Positions 20,871 to 30,647 of a stretch of DNA of 64,000 nucleotides are shown here, piece after piece; the first letter of the stretch is position 1, and each line of letters opens with the position of its first letter. Below the pieces are notes generated by a model. It searched no databases. It had not been told where the DNA came from and saw only the letters and a program-made list of their open reading frames with translations. A program made the translations under genes and the position numbers. Location of the stretch: contig NC_035934.1 in assembly GCF_000348985.1 (NCBI RefSeq), positions 1 to 64,000 on the forward strand. The letters run 5' to 3'. Source of the DNA: Huiozyma naganishii CBS 8797. Taxonomy: Eukaryota > Ascomycota > Saccharomycetes > Saccharomycetales > Saccharomycetaceae.

Positions 20871-22346
20871 ATGCCGATGCGAATCAAAGTTCTGTCTCTG
20901 AACGATTCGGAGGATTTGCAGTCACAGGATGGCTCGCGACCAACGACCCAAATGGTATGCGATGACGTCGTACTACTCTGGAAGGAGGAACCTGGTTTGG
21001 AATACTGTCACATGGGAGAGCTCTTTGAGAGAGTCTCGCAACGGCATCCTGAATGGGAGCTGACGAAGGAGGGACTGGAGGAACTTTTGGCTGATCAAAA
21101 TCTCCGCGTGTTCAATGAGGAAGATATTGACGTATACGGCGAGGAAATAGAAACACCCTCGCTTGATTCCATTCGGTTAGATGACAAAAATGCTCTTGGT
21201 AATCAGCTAGAAATTAAGGATACTCCGCATATGGGTAGAGGCCTGTTTTCTTTGAAAGATTTTAATGCTGGCGACTTGCTTATCAAAGATCTGGAACCTA
21301 TATGTCTCATACCCCCGATGGAAAAATTGACTTTGATGCAAAATGGGAAAGCGTGTTCCTTATGCGGGCAATCGATCGCTAATATCAACTCACATTTCAT
21401 AGTAATTAATGGGCTTGATTGTAATGACTGCCAAGCGGTTTGGTGCTCTAAGAAATGCAAACTCAAAGATATCATTCATGCTCCCTTAACGCACAACAAG
21501 GGTAAAAACAAGTTGGTCAATGGTGGGAACTGGCGGAAATTTGAAAAGTTTTGCTCCGACAATGTCTTCGTTGCAGCGTATTCACTGGGAATTATGTTCA
21601 GCAAATATCTACTAACCAAATCGAAGGAGGCGCAAACAATCAAAAAGAAATTCGACTCCCTTGCATTTGTATCACAAAGAACCAGAGCACAGTATAGTGA
21701 CTCTAGCAACATTGGCGGTACGCTTGATGCGTCGGATGGGGTCAACACTACTGCTGATCCGGAACCCAAATGGAAAGAAGGTTACCAACTTTTTATTGAC
21801 ACTTTTCCTTCTTTGAAAGAAGAGGTGGACTACGAAAGGTTCCTTGAATATATTGGCAGGTTCAATCTGAATGCTATTGCTGAGCAGTTATATTATATTC
21901 CGTCCTTCATCAACCATAATTGCGAGCCAAATGTCAGATTTGAAAAGGATTCTAGACTGCATATAAACTTCTACGCCCGAAAAGATATCAAAAAGGGTGA
22001 ACAGATCTTTATGACATATTGTAATCCGTTGCATGAAGTAAATCTACGAAGAAGAGAACTGAGAGTTAATTATGGGTTCTTGTGTTTCTGCGATCGTTGC
22101 AGAAAGGAGGTGAAGACTATCAAGAGGACAAATAAGGCTGTTGCAGAGAATAAACTCCATGTGGTAGAAAGGCTTCCGGATTCTCACAGAAGGAAATCCT
22201 CTCTGCGTAGTAAAAGGCCAGATTTGGAGGAGCTAATGAGAAACGGCAAAGAATTTGAATTAGAAATACCTGACGTGATTGGATCGGGCAAGCGTAGAAC
22301 CTCTGTGAGGTTTGACACAACCGTTTCACTTGCTTTTGAGGAATAA
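20871..22346 (+). CDS. SET5: SET-domain histone H4 lysine methyltransferase
   Basis: 491 residues. Set5 methylates H4 lysines 5, 8 and 12 in S. cerevisiae and acts with COMPASS in silencing near telomeres. The N-terminus has the family phrase DDVVLLWKEEPG. The split SET domain starts at GRGLFSLKDFNAGDLLIKD (about residue 123), is interrupted by a MYND-like cysteine cluster (CSLCGQ, CNDCQAVWCSKKC), and resumes with the catalytic core FINHNCEPNVRF, KKGEQIFMTY and the post-SET cysteines FLCFCDRC. The C-terminus (PDLEELMRNGKEFELEIPD, SVRFDTTVSLAFEE) also matches Set5. The start is the only ATG giving the conserved N-terminus. It is divergent from FMP10. Confidence 0.96.
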   Translation: MPMRIKVLSLNDSEDLQSQDGSRPTTQMVCDDVVLLWKEEPGLEYCHMGELFERVSQRHPEWELTKEGLEELLADQNLRVFNEEDIDVYGEEIETPSLDSIRLDDKNALGNQLEIKDTPHMGRGLFSLKDFNAGDLLIKDLEPICLIPPMEKLTLMQNGKACSLCGQSIANINSHFIVINGLDCNDCQAVWCSKKCKLKDIIHAPLTHNKGKNKLVNGGNWRKFEKFCSDNVFVAAYSLGIMFSKYLLTKSKEAQTIKKKFDSLAFVSQRTRAQYSDSSNIGGTLDASDGVNTTADPEPKWKEGYQLFIDTFPSLKEEVDYERFLEYIGRFNLNAIAEQLYYIPSFINHNCEPNVRFEKDSRLHINFYARKDIKKGEQIFMTYCNPLHEVNLRRRELRVNYGFLCFCDRCRKEVKTIKRTNKAVAENKLHVVERLPDSHRRKSSLRSKRPDLEELMRNGKEFELEIPDVIGSGKRRTSVRFDTTVSLAFEE

Positions 22347-22499
22347 CCGGCTGAGTACCGCCACTTTCTCAAAAACGGAAATACGCTTCATATAGTTACA
22401 TATTGTCATTCGTACAGTATTGTTTATACTATACTCATGTACGTAAAGAAAGTTACATCTGAATTAATGCAGAAGTATGTCTATATCATGGAGGAGTTA

Positions 22500-24419
22500 T
22501 TACACGCGCGGTTTCTTCGATATGTGGTTATCGTCCTCAAAATCCCTATCCATAGGTAAGTTAGATGATTGGTTTTGTGGCAATTGAGTATTCGGCGAAT
22601 TTTGTGGGCCATTCTGTTGTGAACTCAATTGGTTTAGAGAGGGATGGGTGTGCTCATTTTGGTATTGTGGTAGCTGTTGCTGTTGTTGATGTTGATGTTG
22701 TTGTGGGGCAGCTGGCTGATTTGGCTGCTGATGATTTACATTCGATTCAGAGGCGAGTTGACGTTTCTGTTCACACAAGGGCGTTCGGTCCTTCAAGTAT
22801 CTGATCAGCATTGAATGCAGGTCATCCCTCGTAAATGGTTTTGCCAGGATATCATTCATACCATGTTGCAAGTAAGTTATAAGATCACCATCATCAATGT
22901 TCCCGGTCATGGCAATGATTGGTGTTTGGTTGTCGAAGCTTCTAATTATGGATGTTGCTGTGGCCCCGTCGAGGTTGGGCATGACAATGTCCATAAGAAC
23001 CAAATCGTACCTTGAGTTCTCCAAAGTGGTGATGGCCGACAACCCGTCTGTGACGACCTGCACAGTACAACCGTATTTCCTCAAAAATTTCGAGCATAAC
23101 TGGATTGAGATTGCGTCGTCTTCTACTAGTAGCACATGGAACCCCTTCCGCAACTCAACGTTGTTCAGATCCAACCCCTGTTGCGGCACCTGAGCATTAA
23201 ATTCGTTCGGGATTTGTTTCAGGTCCGCCACGTTGGCATCATTGCTCCCTGGAGTTGTATTCGAATTGTTATTGCTTCGATTACTCGACGTTTCCACTCC
23301 GTTATTTCGCGATTCGGATGTCTGTAGGGGGAGCAATATGTCGTTGCTTGGCGTTCCGATGAGAGGTAATGGGTTATTTATCAAGGACTGTGCATGATTT
23401 GGTTCGTTGTTGTTCGGCGAGCCCTGGTGGCTTTTGAATACCGGAGCCGTCAAGTTCCCATCCTTCGTCCCCGGGGCGCTCTGGTAGATATGCTGAGGAA
23501 TGTTGATTGCGTTATTTGACAGTGACGAGCAAAGCTGATTGAAGCTGCTCATTAGATTTTCGTTTACCGTTTTGAATGTTATCAGACTCTCTAACAGGGC
23601 GTTATATTTAGAGTTCATCTTTTGGACCTCGATTTTAATTCCTAGTGTTTCATTTTTGGAAGCGAAAAGTTCCTTCTCCAAGCCCTCGACTCTTTTCTTC
23701 AAGTTGTTGAAAACGTCCTTACTAATAGTCGTGCCCGTTGAGTTCTCCCCACCGGTACCTTGCATCCGACCCGTGAAGGAGCTCTCGTCCATTTTCTTGG
23801 ACGCAGCCATTTTTCTCTTGATGTTATCGAGGGCCTTCTCGTTGTGTATCTGGAACGCCGGGTGTTTGAATTCCCAACTGAGCTCTCCAAACTTCGGCTT
23901 CTGTTTGTCGTCCATCTTCCTCTTCACTTTGTGGAAGTCATATTTGTTCAGTTGTCTGACAAAACTGGCAAAATTCGAGTGTTTGAAATGGTTTGGTAAT
24001 ATCTGTGTTGTGAACTTCCCCGTGTCTAACACTACAAAGCTATCCCCCTCTTCAGTCCAGCGGACTATATTGGAATATATGTTACTTTCCAAGATTTTGA
24101 ACAGTTTGCGAACAAACTCGTTTGATGGCGGTCTATTCGACGACGCAAGCTGCTGAGCAGTCATAGACCCACCAGCAACCGGTATTCGATTCTGCATATG
24201 TATCTGCTGCTGTTGTTGTTGCTGCACGTCTGAACCCTGCATCGTCGAGGAATACCTGGACATCTCACTTTTCACCAACGGATTGCCCAGCGACGCAGCA
24301 TGGCTGCTGGGGGCAGCCAAATTTCGCGTCGGTAACTCTGGCGACATAGAATCTTCACCCAAGGACACAGCGAGGTCTCCCTGTTCCGCAAAACTCATGA
24401 TCGGATCGTTGGCCTCCAT
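22500..24419 (-). CDS. SKN7: HSF-type response regulator transcription factor
   Basis: 639 residues. Skn7 receives phosphate from the Sln1-Ypd1 phosphorelay and acts with Yap1 in the oxidative-stress response and in wall and cell-cycle gene control. The HSF-like DNA-binding domain spans about residues 101-205 (NEFVRKLFKILES, LPNHFKHSNFASFVRQLNKYDFHKV). A coiled coil follows at about 235-285. The receiver domain spans about 428-545, with the acidic pair in HVLLVEDDA, the phospho-acceptor Asp477 in DLVLMDIVMPN, and the conserved Lys in LAKPFT. Gln runs occur near residues 66-72 and in the tail. The order between SET5 and SCH9 matches YHR206W. Confidence 0.97.
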   Translation of the reverse strand: MEANDPIMSFAEQGDLAVSLGEDSMSPELPTRNLAAPSSHAASLGNPLVKSEMSRYSSTMQGSDVQQQQQQQIHMQNRIPVAGGSMTAQQLASSNRPPSNEFVRKLFKILESNIYSNIVRWTEEGDSFVVLDTGKFTTQILPNHFKHSNFASFVRQLNKYDFHKVKRKMDDKQKPKFGELSWEFKHPAFQIHNEKALDNIKRKMAASKKMDESSFTGRMQGTGGENSTGTTISKDVFNNLKKRVEGLEKELFASKNETLGIKIEVQKMNSKYNALLESLITFKTVNENLMSSFNQLCSSLSNNAINIPQHIYQSAPGTKDGNLTAPVFKSHQGSPNNNEPNHAQSLINNPLPLIGTPSNDILLPLQTSESRNNGVETSSNRSNNNSNTTPGSNDANVADLKQIPNEFNAQVPQQGLDLNNVELRKGFHVLLVEDDAISIQLCSKFLRKYGCTVQVVTDGLSAITTLENSRYDLVLMDIVMPNLDGATATSIIRSFDNQTPIIAMTGNIDDGDLITYLQHGMNDILAKPFTRDDLHSMLIRYLKDRTPLCEQKRQLASESNVNHQQPNQPAAPQQHQHQQQQQLPQYQNEHTHPSLNQLSSQQNGPQNSPNTQLPQNQSSNLPMDRDFEDDNHISKKPRV

Positions 24420-25223
24420 TCGATTGAGGCGTTTACACCCAAAAGCTTGTAATGCTTTGGTAAGAATGAAATAAAACTCAAAAATGAAAACAAAAACAAA
24501 AAGTAGAAGAAGAAGAGGGCAGAAAGTGAAAAATCAAACGTCCCGCCACTTCCCAGCTTTGGTGATCCACTTGCTAGGCGTCAACAGTACCTGTAAGTCT
24601 TGCAAGAACGGTTACAAACCTGACTCAATCTTCATACGCGTTGCACGGTGAAACAGCGCAAAGTTGAAGGAAACGGCAACGTACAAAAGAGAAAAAAAGA
24701 AACGAGAAACGCTGTAAAATAAGTATGTGGTAGCGCCGGTGTACTGAGAAGTAGCTGGGATGAGACCTTGCGGGCTAGTTGTCGAGATGCCAAGGTGTGT
24801 GAGACCGTGTGCAGTAGCTTGAGGCTTAGAGGTACCGCGCCTGATACGTTTTCACGTCGTTAAAACTATGAAGAGAACAACACGTAATAGTACGTAGTAA
24901 ATAACAACTTCTAAAAGAAGGGAACGAAGAGTCAGAACGGGCCAGACCGGCTATTTCGCAATATGTACATTCACAGACAGCGGTAAATACAATATAATGT
25001 CTAAAATAAGATTGGGTGCCGATAGGTGTCAGAAGTCGCGACTTCGACTGCGACTTCGACTTCAACACAGTCCCGCCCGCAAGCCTCGTTTGTACTTTTT
25101 TTGGAAGTTTTTTTTTGGTTCTTCTAAGCCCTCTTGGAGAATGTACATTGAATGTACGGCTTCTCAATTCTACTCTCTCTTTCTCGCTGTGCCCTTTTAG
25201 ATGTCACTTCTTTTTTGGACAGT
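24420..25223. other. SKN7 promoter and SCH9 3' region
   Basis: 804 bases without a recognisable gene. It is purine-rich just upstream of SKN7 (24480-24530, repeated aaaac/agaag). Near 25036-25064 it has a short repeated phrase (gcgacttcgactgcgacttcgact, shortened). Small frames in the interval lack family features. Confidence 0.45.
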
Positions 25224-27602
25224 CTATATTTCAAACCGGCCACTGACAAACTCGTCGTCCATGTGTTGGTCACCGTCGTAGTCCATATCTTCGTTGTCAG
25301 AACAGTTCTTCTTGTTGAACTCGTCGTCCTCCTCGTGGTCCTCGATGACGTCCTCGTCCGGGGGGAGGTTAGGGTTCCCCGGTATGAACGAGCCAGGCTC
25401 CATGAAGTAAGAGTTGTGCAAAAACTTGCGGTTGTTGTAAGTGTTGTTGTAATGTTCGTCCATCGCCGATTCGTCGACAAAGGTGAACCCGGCAAACCGT
25501 GCCTGCATCGCCGGCGACAATGGAGTCGCTGCAATCGGTTGCTTGTTCATGTATGAGGTTGAGGTCTGAGTAAATTCAGGGTCGAAGTTGGACGTGTCCG
25601 TCTCCGAGTTCAAATGCGGTTTGAAAGGTGGAGGCACTTTCTTCTGCTTCAAAGCTTCCCAATTCACGTCCGCAAAGAAAGGGTGGGCCCTTAGCTCCCT
25701 CCCGTCATCGATCGCACCAAGTCTGTGCTTTGGGTTCCGGTTCAAAAGACCTTTAACAAAGGAACGGCCCTCCGCAGATAAAACATCTCTTGGAAATTTC
25801 ACTTTACCAAACGCGATCTTCTGGTACATCTTTTGATTATCCTCCGCAAAGAAGGGGGACCACCCACAGCACATCTCGAAGATTAGCACACCGAGAGACC
25901 AGAAGTCAACCATCTTGGTGTACCCGGTCTCGTCTAACAGTAGCTCGGGGGCCAAATACTCCGTTGTACCACAAAACGTGTTGGTGCGGTCCTTCAAGTC
26001 AGCCTTTGACAACCCAAAATCACACAGCGCAATGTTCCCATTCGCGTCCAATAGGATATTCTCTGGTTTCAAGTCCCGGTACACGATATCGTTGTCATGG
26101 AGGTACTCCAAAGCGAGAACCAATTCAGCAATGTAAAATTTGGCTCTGTCCTCAGAAAACCGGCCCTCCTTCTGTAGATGCCAAAACAACTCACCGCCGG
26201 ACATGTAGTCGGTCACTAAATACAGGTCAGAAGGGGTTTGGAAGGAAAACTTGAGACCCACCATGAAGTGAGAAGACTTGGTTGCAGTGATTACCAAGAT
26301 GTTTCTTTCGCCAATTGTGTGGGCAATCTCGTTCTTTTTCACGATGACCTTCTTGGAAAGAACCTTCATCGCGTATATCCTCTTTGTATCCTTCTTCTTA
26401 ACTTGATAAACTTGGCCAAAGGTCCCCTTCCCGAGTAATCTTAACACTTCAAAGTCTTCTGGACCATAGTTTCTCTTCTTCGTGGTGTGGTAATGCCATT
26501 TGATGAGTACTTCACCGTCAATTTTCTCATCGGCAACACGGTGTTGTAGTTTGTACCACTGGTTGTGTGTAGAGTTTTGCTGCGATTTTGTGTCTGGGTA
26601 CAACCGAATCTGGCCTAGAAACATGTCATCATGTGCAGCATCGTAAACAGAAATATCCAGCTCCGAGTGTGCACCCAGGACATCAAACGTTGTCTTGTGA
26701 TGCCATATCGGGTTAGAATTATCGTGGCCACTCTCCAAAGTGTTGTCGTCGCCCGTGCTGTTATCGTCTATCATTTGGTTTAGTTGGGAGGAAGATCTAT
26801 GAGTGTATAGCGACTTCTTTATCAGGTTCTCCTTGATCGCGGGCAGTTGCGATCCACCCCAGTTTGAAGATGGGGTCGTAGTGTGCGTCTGGTCGTCGTT
26901 GGGTTGCCTCTCCGAAGGTTTCTTATCAAAGGATTTGGGCCCCTCTGAAATGAATTCTGAACTTTCAAAAGTACAAACAACGTAAGGTTGAGACGTTGCG
27001 TTCTTGGTAAGTATGTTCTTACCTTGGATGATGGTGACTTCTAGTTTCCCCCTTGGTATCCCGCTGGTAGGACCAGCAGCTGCAGTGGAGAGTCCTCTTG
27101 TGGCGACGTCCGTACAATCGCCCTGAGATATAGTTGCATCGCGATGGCTCAACGTTTTGTTATTCCTGTAACTGTTCGAGACGTGCACGAGGGATTCCTT
27201 TGCCGAGTAGTTTTGTTTCGCTTGGTCACTCCCATTGTTCTGGCCCGTTATCACTATTGCTGGGTTCTGTTGCCCCATCGGGTCACTCCTCACGGTGTCA
27301 CGGTATTCATATTGCTGCTGAGACGCTGCACCTGGTTGTTGTTGTGTTGATGGTGCCTGGTGTTGCCCCGCGTTACCAGAACCGTCGTAGTTGCCGTCAT
27401 CGTCATTCATAAGCTTCATTTGAGAGATTACGTTCTCGGTGGTGACACCTGTAGTCCCCATAGCGTATGAATGCGAACTGATGGCGATGGTTGGAGTTGC
27501 CGTCTGAGAGGCAAACTTAGGCAAAAACCCGTTATGCCCCTGGGCATCGCCCGCAGGGTTCCCCGTCGACTGAGGGTGTTTATTGTTCCCAAAAAAATTC
27601 AT
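25224..27602 (-). CDS. SCH9: AGC-family nutrient-signalling protein kinase
   Basis: 792 residues. Sch9 is the S6-kinase-like target of TORC1, controlling ribosome biogenesis, growth and lifespan. The N-terminal third is low-complexity (Gln/Asn/Gly). A C2-like domain lies at about residues 185-360 (KLEVTIIQGKNIL, PYVVCTFESSEF, DISVYDAAHDDMFLGQIRL). The kinase domain spans about 378-640: LLGKGTFGQVYQVK, the AMKVL lysine, VYRDLKPENILLD, CDFGLSKA and the activation loop TNTFCGTTEYLAPE. The hydrophobic motif FAGFTFVDE is near residue 707, where TORC1 sites lie in Sch9. The tail is very acidic. It sits between SKN7 and MNL1, as YHR205W does. Confidence 0.97.
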   Translation of the reverse strand: MNFFGNNKHPQSTGNPAGDAQGHNGFLPKFASQTATPTIAISSHSYAMGTTGVTTENVISQMKLMNDDDGNYDGSGNAGQHQAPSTQQQPGAASQQQYEYRDTVRSDPMGQQNPAIVITGQNNGSDQAKQNYSAKESLVHVSNSYRNNKTLSHRDATISQGDCTDVATRGLSTAAAGPTSGIPRGKLEVTIIQGKNILTKNATSQPYVVCTFESSEFISEGPKSFDKKPSERQPNDDQTHTTTPSSNWGGSQLPAIKENLIKKSLYTHRSSSQLNQMIDDNSTGDDNTLESGHDNSNPIWHHKTTFDVLGAHSELDISVYDAAHDDMFLGQIRLYPDTKSQQNSTHNQWYKLQHRVADEKIDGEVLIKWHYHTTKKRNYGPEDFEVLRLLGKGTFGQVYQVKKKDTKRIYAMKVLSKKVIVKKNEIAHTIGERNILVITATKSSHFMVGLKFSFQTPSDLYLVTDYMSGGELFWHLQKEGRFSEDRAKFYIAELVLALEYLHDNDIVYRDLKPENILLDANGNIALCDFGLSKADLKDRTNTFCGTTEYLAPELLLDETGYTKMVDFWSLGVLIFEMCCGWSPFFAEDNQKMYQKIAFGKVKFPRDVLSAEGRSFVKGLLNRNPKHRLGAIDDGRELRAHPFFADVNWEALKQKKVPPPFKPHLNSETDTSNFDPEFTQTSTSYMNKQPIAATPLSPAMQARFAGFTFVDESAMDEHYNNTYNNRKFLHNSYFMEPGSFIPGNPNLPPDEDVIEDHEEDDEFNKKNCSDNEDMDYDGDQHMDDEFVSGRFEI

Positions 27603-28277
27603 TTCAGTACCGCAGACACTGGAAAGAAAATGGTATCAGATAGTTCCAAAACCAGTGAATATGATGAAACGCGAAAGAAAATGGAAGTACACTTGGTGTC
27701 AGTAGTAAACCGAAAGAAAGATTTACTGTATTAAATATAGCAGACAACTGGATGGACCACTCCGTATCGCCTTCCTGTTTTTCTGTCTTTTTCCCCTCCT
27801 TAACTAAACTGTGACCCTTTCTATTGCAAGAAATTAGCCACCGAGCACAAAAAGCAAAACCTTATCGAATATGAAACAGACCCAGAAGAAAGAAAAAACG
27901 TATTACAGATAAATAAACGTTCCACACTCGATATTCTGCTGCAAATGGGGGGGAGCACAGACAACCAGCACTTTGCCTTCGACCTTATCGCAGGAGAAAC
28001 CTTTGCTCGAACAATAACCGTTTTAAAGGCTTTCGATGCTCTCGATATTTTTCTTGTCGTTTTTTTTTTTTTTTCTTGGAAAAAAAGAACGAAAGTTCGA
28101 TGTCCCAAAGAGGAAAAAAGACAATGGGGTGTTACCCGGTTCCTGGGCAGCGACTGCGAGTACGTAATCGGGCCTCGAGGGATCGCCGGATCGAAGAGCG
28201 GTCCATCGCTGGCCAGTACGGGAGTCGTCAGTAGTGGTTGTGTCTATGTAGGTTGTGCAAATGGGCGTGTGTGTGTT
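27603..28277. other. SCH9 promoter and MNL1 3' region
   Basis: 675 bases without a gene. A poly-T run followed by poly-A lies at 28058-28086. In the 200 bases immediately upstream of SCH9 I see no ATG on the SCH9 strand, so no close uORF is apparent. Confidence 0.45.
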
Positions 28278-30647
28278 TTACTGGATGTAGACGTTTACTA
28301 GAGGGATGCAATTGAGTAATAGTTGGCCCTTCTTGTTGTAGCCCAGGCCGAGCATGCGCTGCGGGTCGCTGTTCTGGGGAAACGGGTCGTTATTCTGGTT
28401 CTCGCTGTACCGGTCCAGAACGTCTTTCCTTTTTAGTACCGCCTTGCCATTTGGTGGGACGTTGAACCCATCGACTACGGTGACACGATACACGAACGGT
28501 GGTGACAGAGACGCAGCGTAGTTGCCGCACCGACCACTGTGTAGATCCACTGTGTCTGCGGTCTCCAGGTACCTTAGGGCGGAGCGTGTCCCGCCATAGT
28601 GGTCTATTTTGTCCACCTCCAGTCTTTCGAGACGGAATTTACGGCGTCCTTGGAAACTGGTGAAATGGTAGATCGATCCATCAACGGATCGCTGCGGGGA
28701 TACGTAGGGGCCCTCGTAGTCGAAAATAAGGTCAAACGATTGAGTCGTTGGGTACGGTTTCGACACGCTGGATCTCGGGTCATGCCACATTTCGTAGAAT
28801 TGTGGGTCTAACTCCATAGCTATTTCATTTTGCAGGTACCAAGGTGAAATTAGTGTATCGTTGTAACGATGGTCTATTTCAAACAACCGATTGTATGAGC
28901 TTAAAAGTTTTGAGTGTGGCAGGGACATGCCCCTGTCCCTGTGTGTTACAGTGTTCGGGCAGTTGCCGATTGTGGGTACAACTCTAAGCAAAGTAGGGTC
29001 CTCCTTCCTGAACACCAACTCTAAACTATTCTCTGTATTCCTGTTCCCTCTTGTGATGTCGTTTCTTTCCCCACTCTTGCATTTCTCTAAATGAGTCAGA
29101 TACAACGAATCGTTGAAATAATGCTTTTCCCGGTAGTTGCGCTTGACCTCGTTAGTGAGCCATACAGGATGAGCCTCCGTACTAAAAATTGCGTTGTCCC
29201 TTGTGCTGTGTAATTCGTTATCCTCGTCAAACAGTAAGTACAAATACTTCAATGTCTCACCTATAACAAACGTCTCCATTCTATCTTGCATCTCACCAGT
29301 GGCGATATTCTGGAGACCAGAAAACCCACATCTTTGCTTAAATCGTGTCTGGAAATCGTGCAAAATTTTATAACCAATATTCAAATAGAAAGGATCCTTT
29401 GTGGCCCTGTACAGGAAGTAGGTCGACTCTATAAATTCAGGTCTCAATGGGTACCATTCTAGTGGTAGACACATCTCTGGGCCCATAGTTAACCCGCTTA
29501 TGCCACTTTGGAACGTCCAACGTTCAGGAATGCCACCATAATTGTTCCACAGTTTCATAAACATCAAATGTTTATCCCTAGCGTCGTCGAGATCTCCAGA
29601 TAATACCTCCAACCCAGGGAAAAATGCACTTAGAGAGTCAATCCATTCGATATTAGTGTACCCAGTGGCCGTATTGACATTCGTGTAGAACCAGTCCGAC
29701 CTCGAATTTATCCTCAATGCATTGGAGGATTGATGCCATATCTGATACAGTTGCGGGTCATCAAACAGAACAGAACCCTTCAATGCGTATTCGTAAAACG
29801 AATCGATGGAGGCACCAATCCCAGTGGTTGTGACATAGCATGTCTTGTCTATCGGATTGATGGACCAAGGTAACAGATCTAAGTTAGACCTCATGGACCA
29901 TATTTTGTCAAATGCATAGCGTGTCACCTGTGCGTATTTATCATCACCTGTCAGATATGACAGTAGTGTAAATTCAAGCATTGGCGAAGCCATCCCAGCA
30001 ATGTTATTCTCCGTTATCTGTTCCCATGGTATACCATGTATCCCCTTTTTCAGATTGATACGCGGCACCGGGAGGCCCGTCTCTGTAAGGTATGCAGGTA
30101 ATAGCCTATCGGCCATGTCTTTCGCCATCAACAGCAGAAAGGAGTCCGTATAATCATCCCCCAACCAAACCTTTTTCCTGCTATCTGTGGCGTAAAGGTG
30201 TGCTGAGATTAACCCACCAACGATCCTTATGGTTGTTTCAAACACTTGAACGGTGGAGTCAATTTCAAAAGTCATATTATTAGGTAAGTAAGTCTCTCTG
30301 AGAAGATTGACCATGTAGTGAAATCGCGTCCTGTCTCCAATAACTGCGACAGTGCTCAAGGAGTCTATTAAAGTAGTCGTGAAATTACCCAAGACGTCAT
30401 TCTTGACCAAATCATCAGGATCCTCATAGTTTCTCGTGTTGGGCACACATGAAATAGGTCTCACTTCATCGTAAGGGTAGCCAAAATTTAGGTAACTGTC
30501 TATCCCAAATTCAATTAACTTCTGTACCTCATCTTTTCGGCTTTTCAGCGCTGATCTTGTAAATGAAAAGGATCTATTCGCAGACACAAAGGCGCCTAAT
30601 GATACAACAACATAAACAACCGTTATAGGCAGTCGCCTTAATACCAT
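28278..30647 (-). CDS. MNL1: ER alpha-1,2-mannosidase of glycoprotein quality control (Htm1/EDEM type)
   Basis: 789 residues. Mnl1/Htm1 trims the Man8 glycan of misfolded ER glycoproteins, working with protein disulfide isomerase, so that Yos9 and the Hrd1 ligase can recognise them. Residues 1-23 are a signal peptide (ITVVYVVVSLGAFVSA). A glycosyl hydrolase 47 domain spans about residues 30-490 (LIDSLSTVAVIGD, TIRIVGGLISAHL, LPVPRINL, EYALKGSVLF, CGFSGLQN, ETLKYLYLLFDE). No HDEL is visible at the C-terminus, consistent with retention through a partner. Several N-x-S/T sequons are present. The length equals S. cerevisiae Mnl1 (796). Confidence 0.96.
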   Translation of the reverse strand: MVLRRLPITVVYVVVSLGAFVSANRSFSFTRSALKSRKDEVQKLIEFGIDSYLNFGYPYDEVRPISCVPNTRNYEDPDDLVKNDVLGNFTTTLIDSLSTVAVIGDRTRFHYMVNLLRETYLPNNMTFEIDSTVQVFETTIRIVGGLISAHLYATDSRKKVWLGDDYTDSFLLLMAKDMADRLLPAYLTETGLPVPRINLKKGIHGIPWEQITENNIAGMASPMLEFTLLSYLTGDDKYAQVTRYAFDKIWSMRSNLDLLPWSINPIDKTCYVTTTGIGASIDSFYEYALKGSVLFDDPQLYQIWHQSSNALRINSRSDWFYTNVNTATGYTNIEWIDSLSAFFPGLEVLSGDLDDARDKHLMFMKLWNNYGGIPERWTFQSGISGLTMGPEMCLPLEWYPLRPEFIESTYFLYRATKDPFYLNIGYKILHDFQTRFKQRCGFSGLQNIATGEMQDRMETFVIGETLKYLYLLFDEDNELHSTRDNAIFSTEAHPVWLTNEVKRNYREKHYFNDSLYLTHLEKCKSGERNDITRGNRNTENSLELVFRKEDPTLLRVVPTIGNCPNTVTHRDRGMSLPHSKLLSSYNRLFEIDHRYNDTLISPWYLQNEIAMELDPQFYEMWHDPRSSVSKPYPTTQSFDLIFDYEGPYVSPQRSVDGSIYHFTSFQGRRKFRLERLEVDKIDHYGGTRSALRYLETADTVDLHSGRCGNYAASLSPPFVYRVTVVDGFNVPPNGKAVLKRKDVLDRYSENQNNDPFPQNSDPQRMLGLGYNKKGQLLLNCIPLVNVYIQ

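Noticed and set aside
28050..28110. Possible tRNA B box (gttcgatgtccc)
   Set aside because: No matching A box or cloverleaf could be drawn around it.
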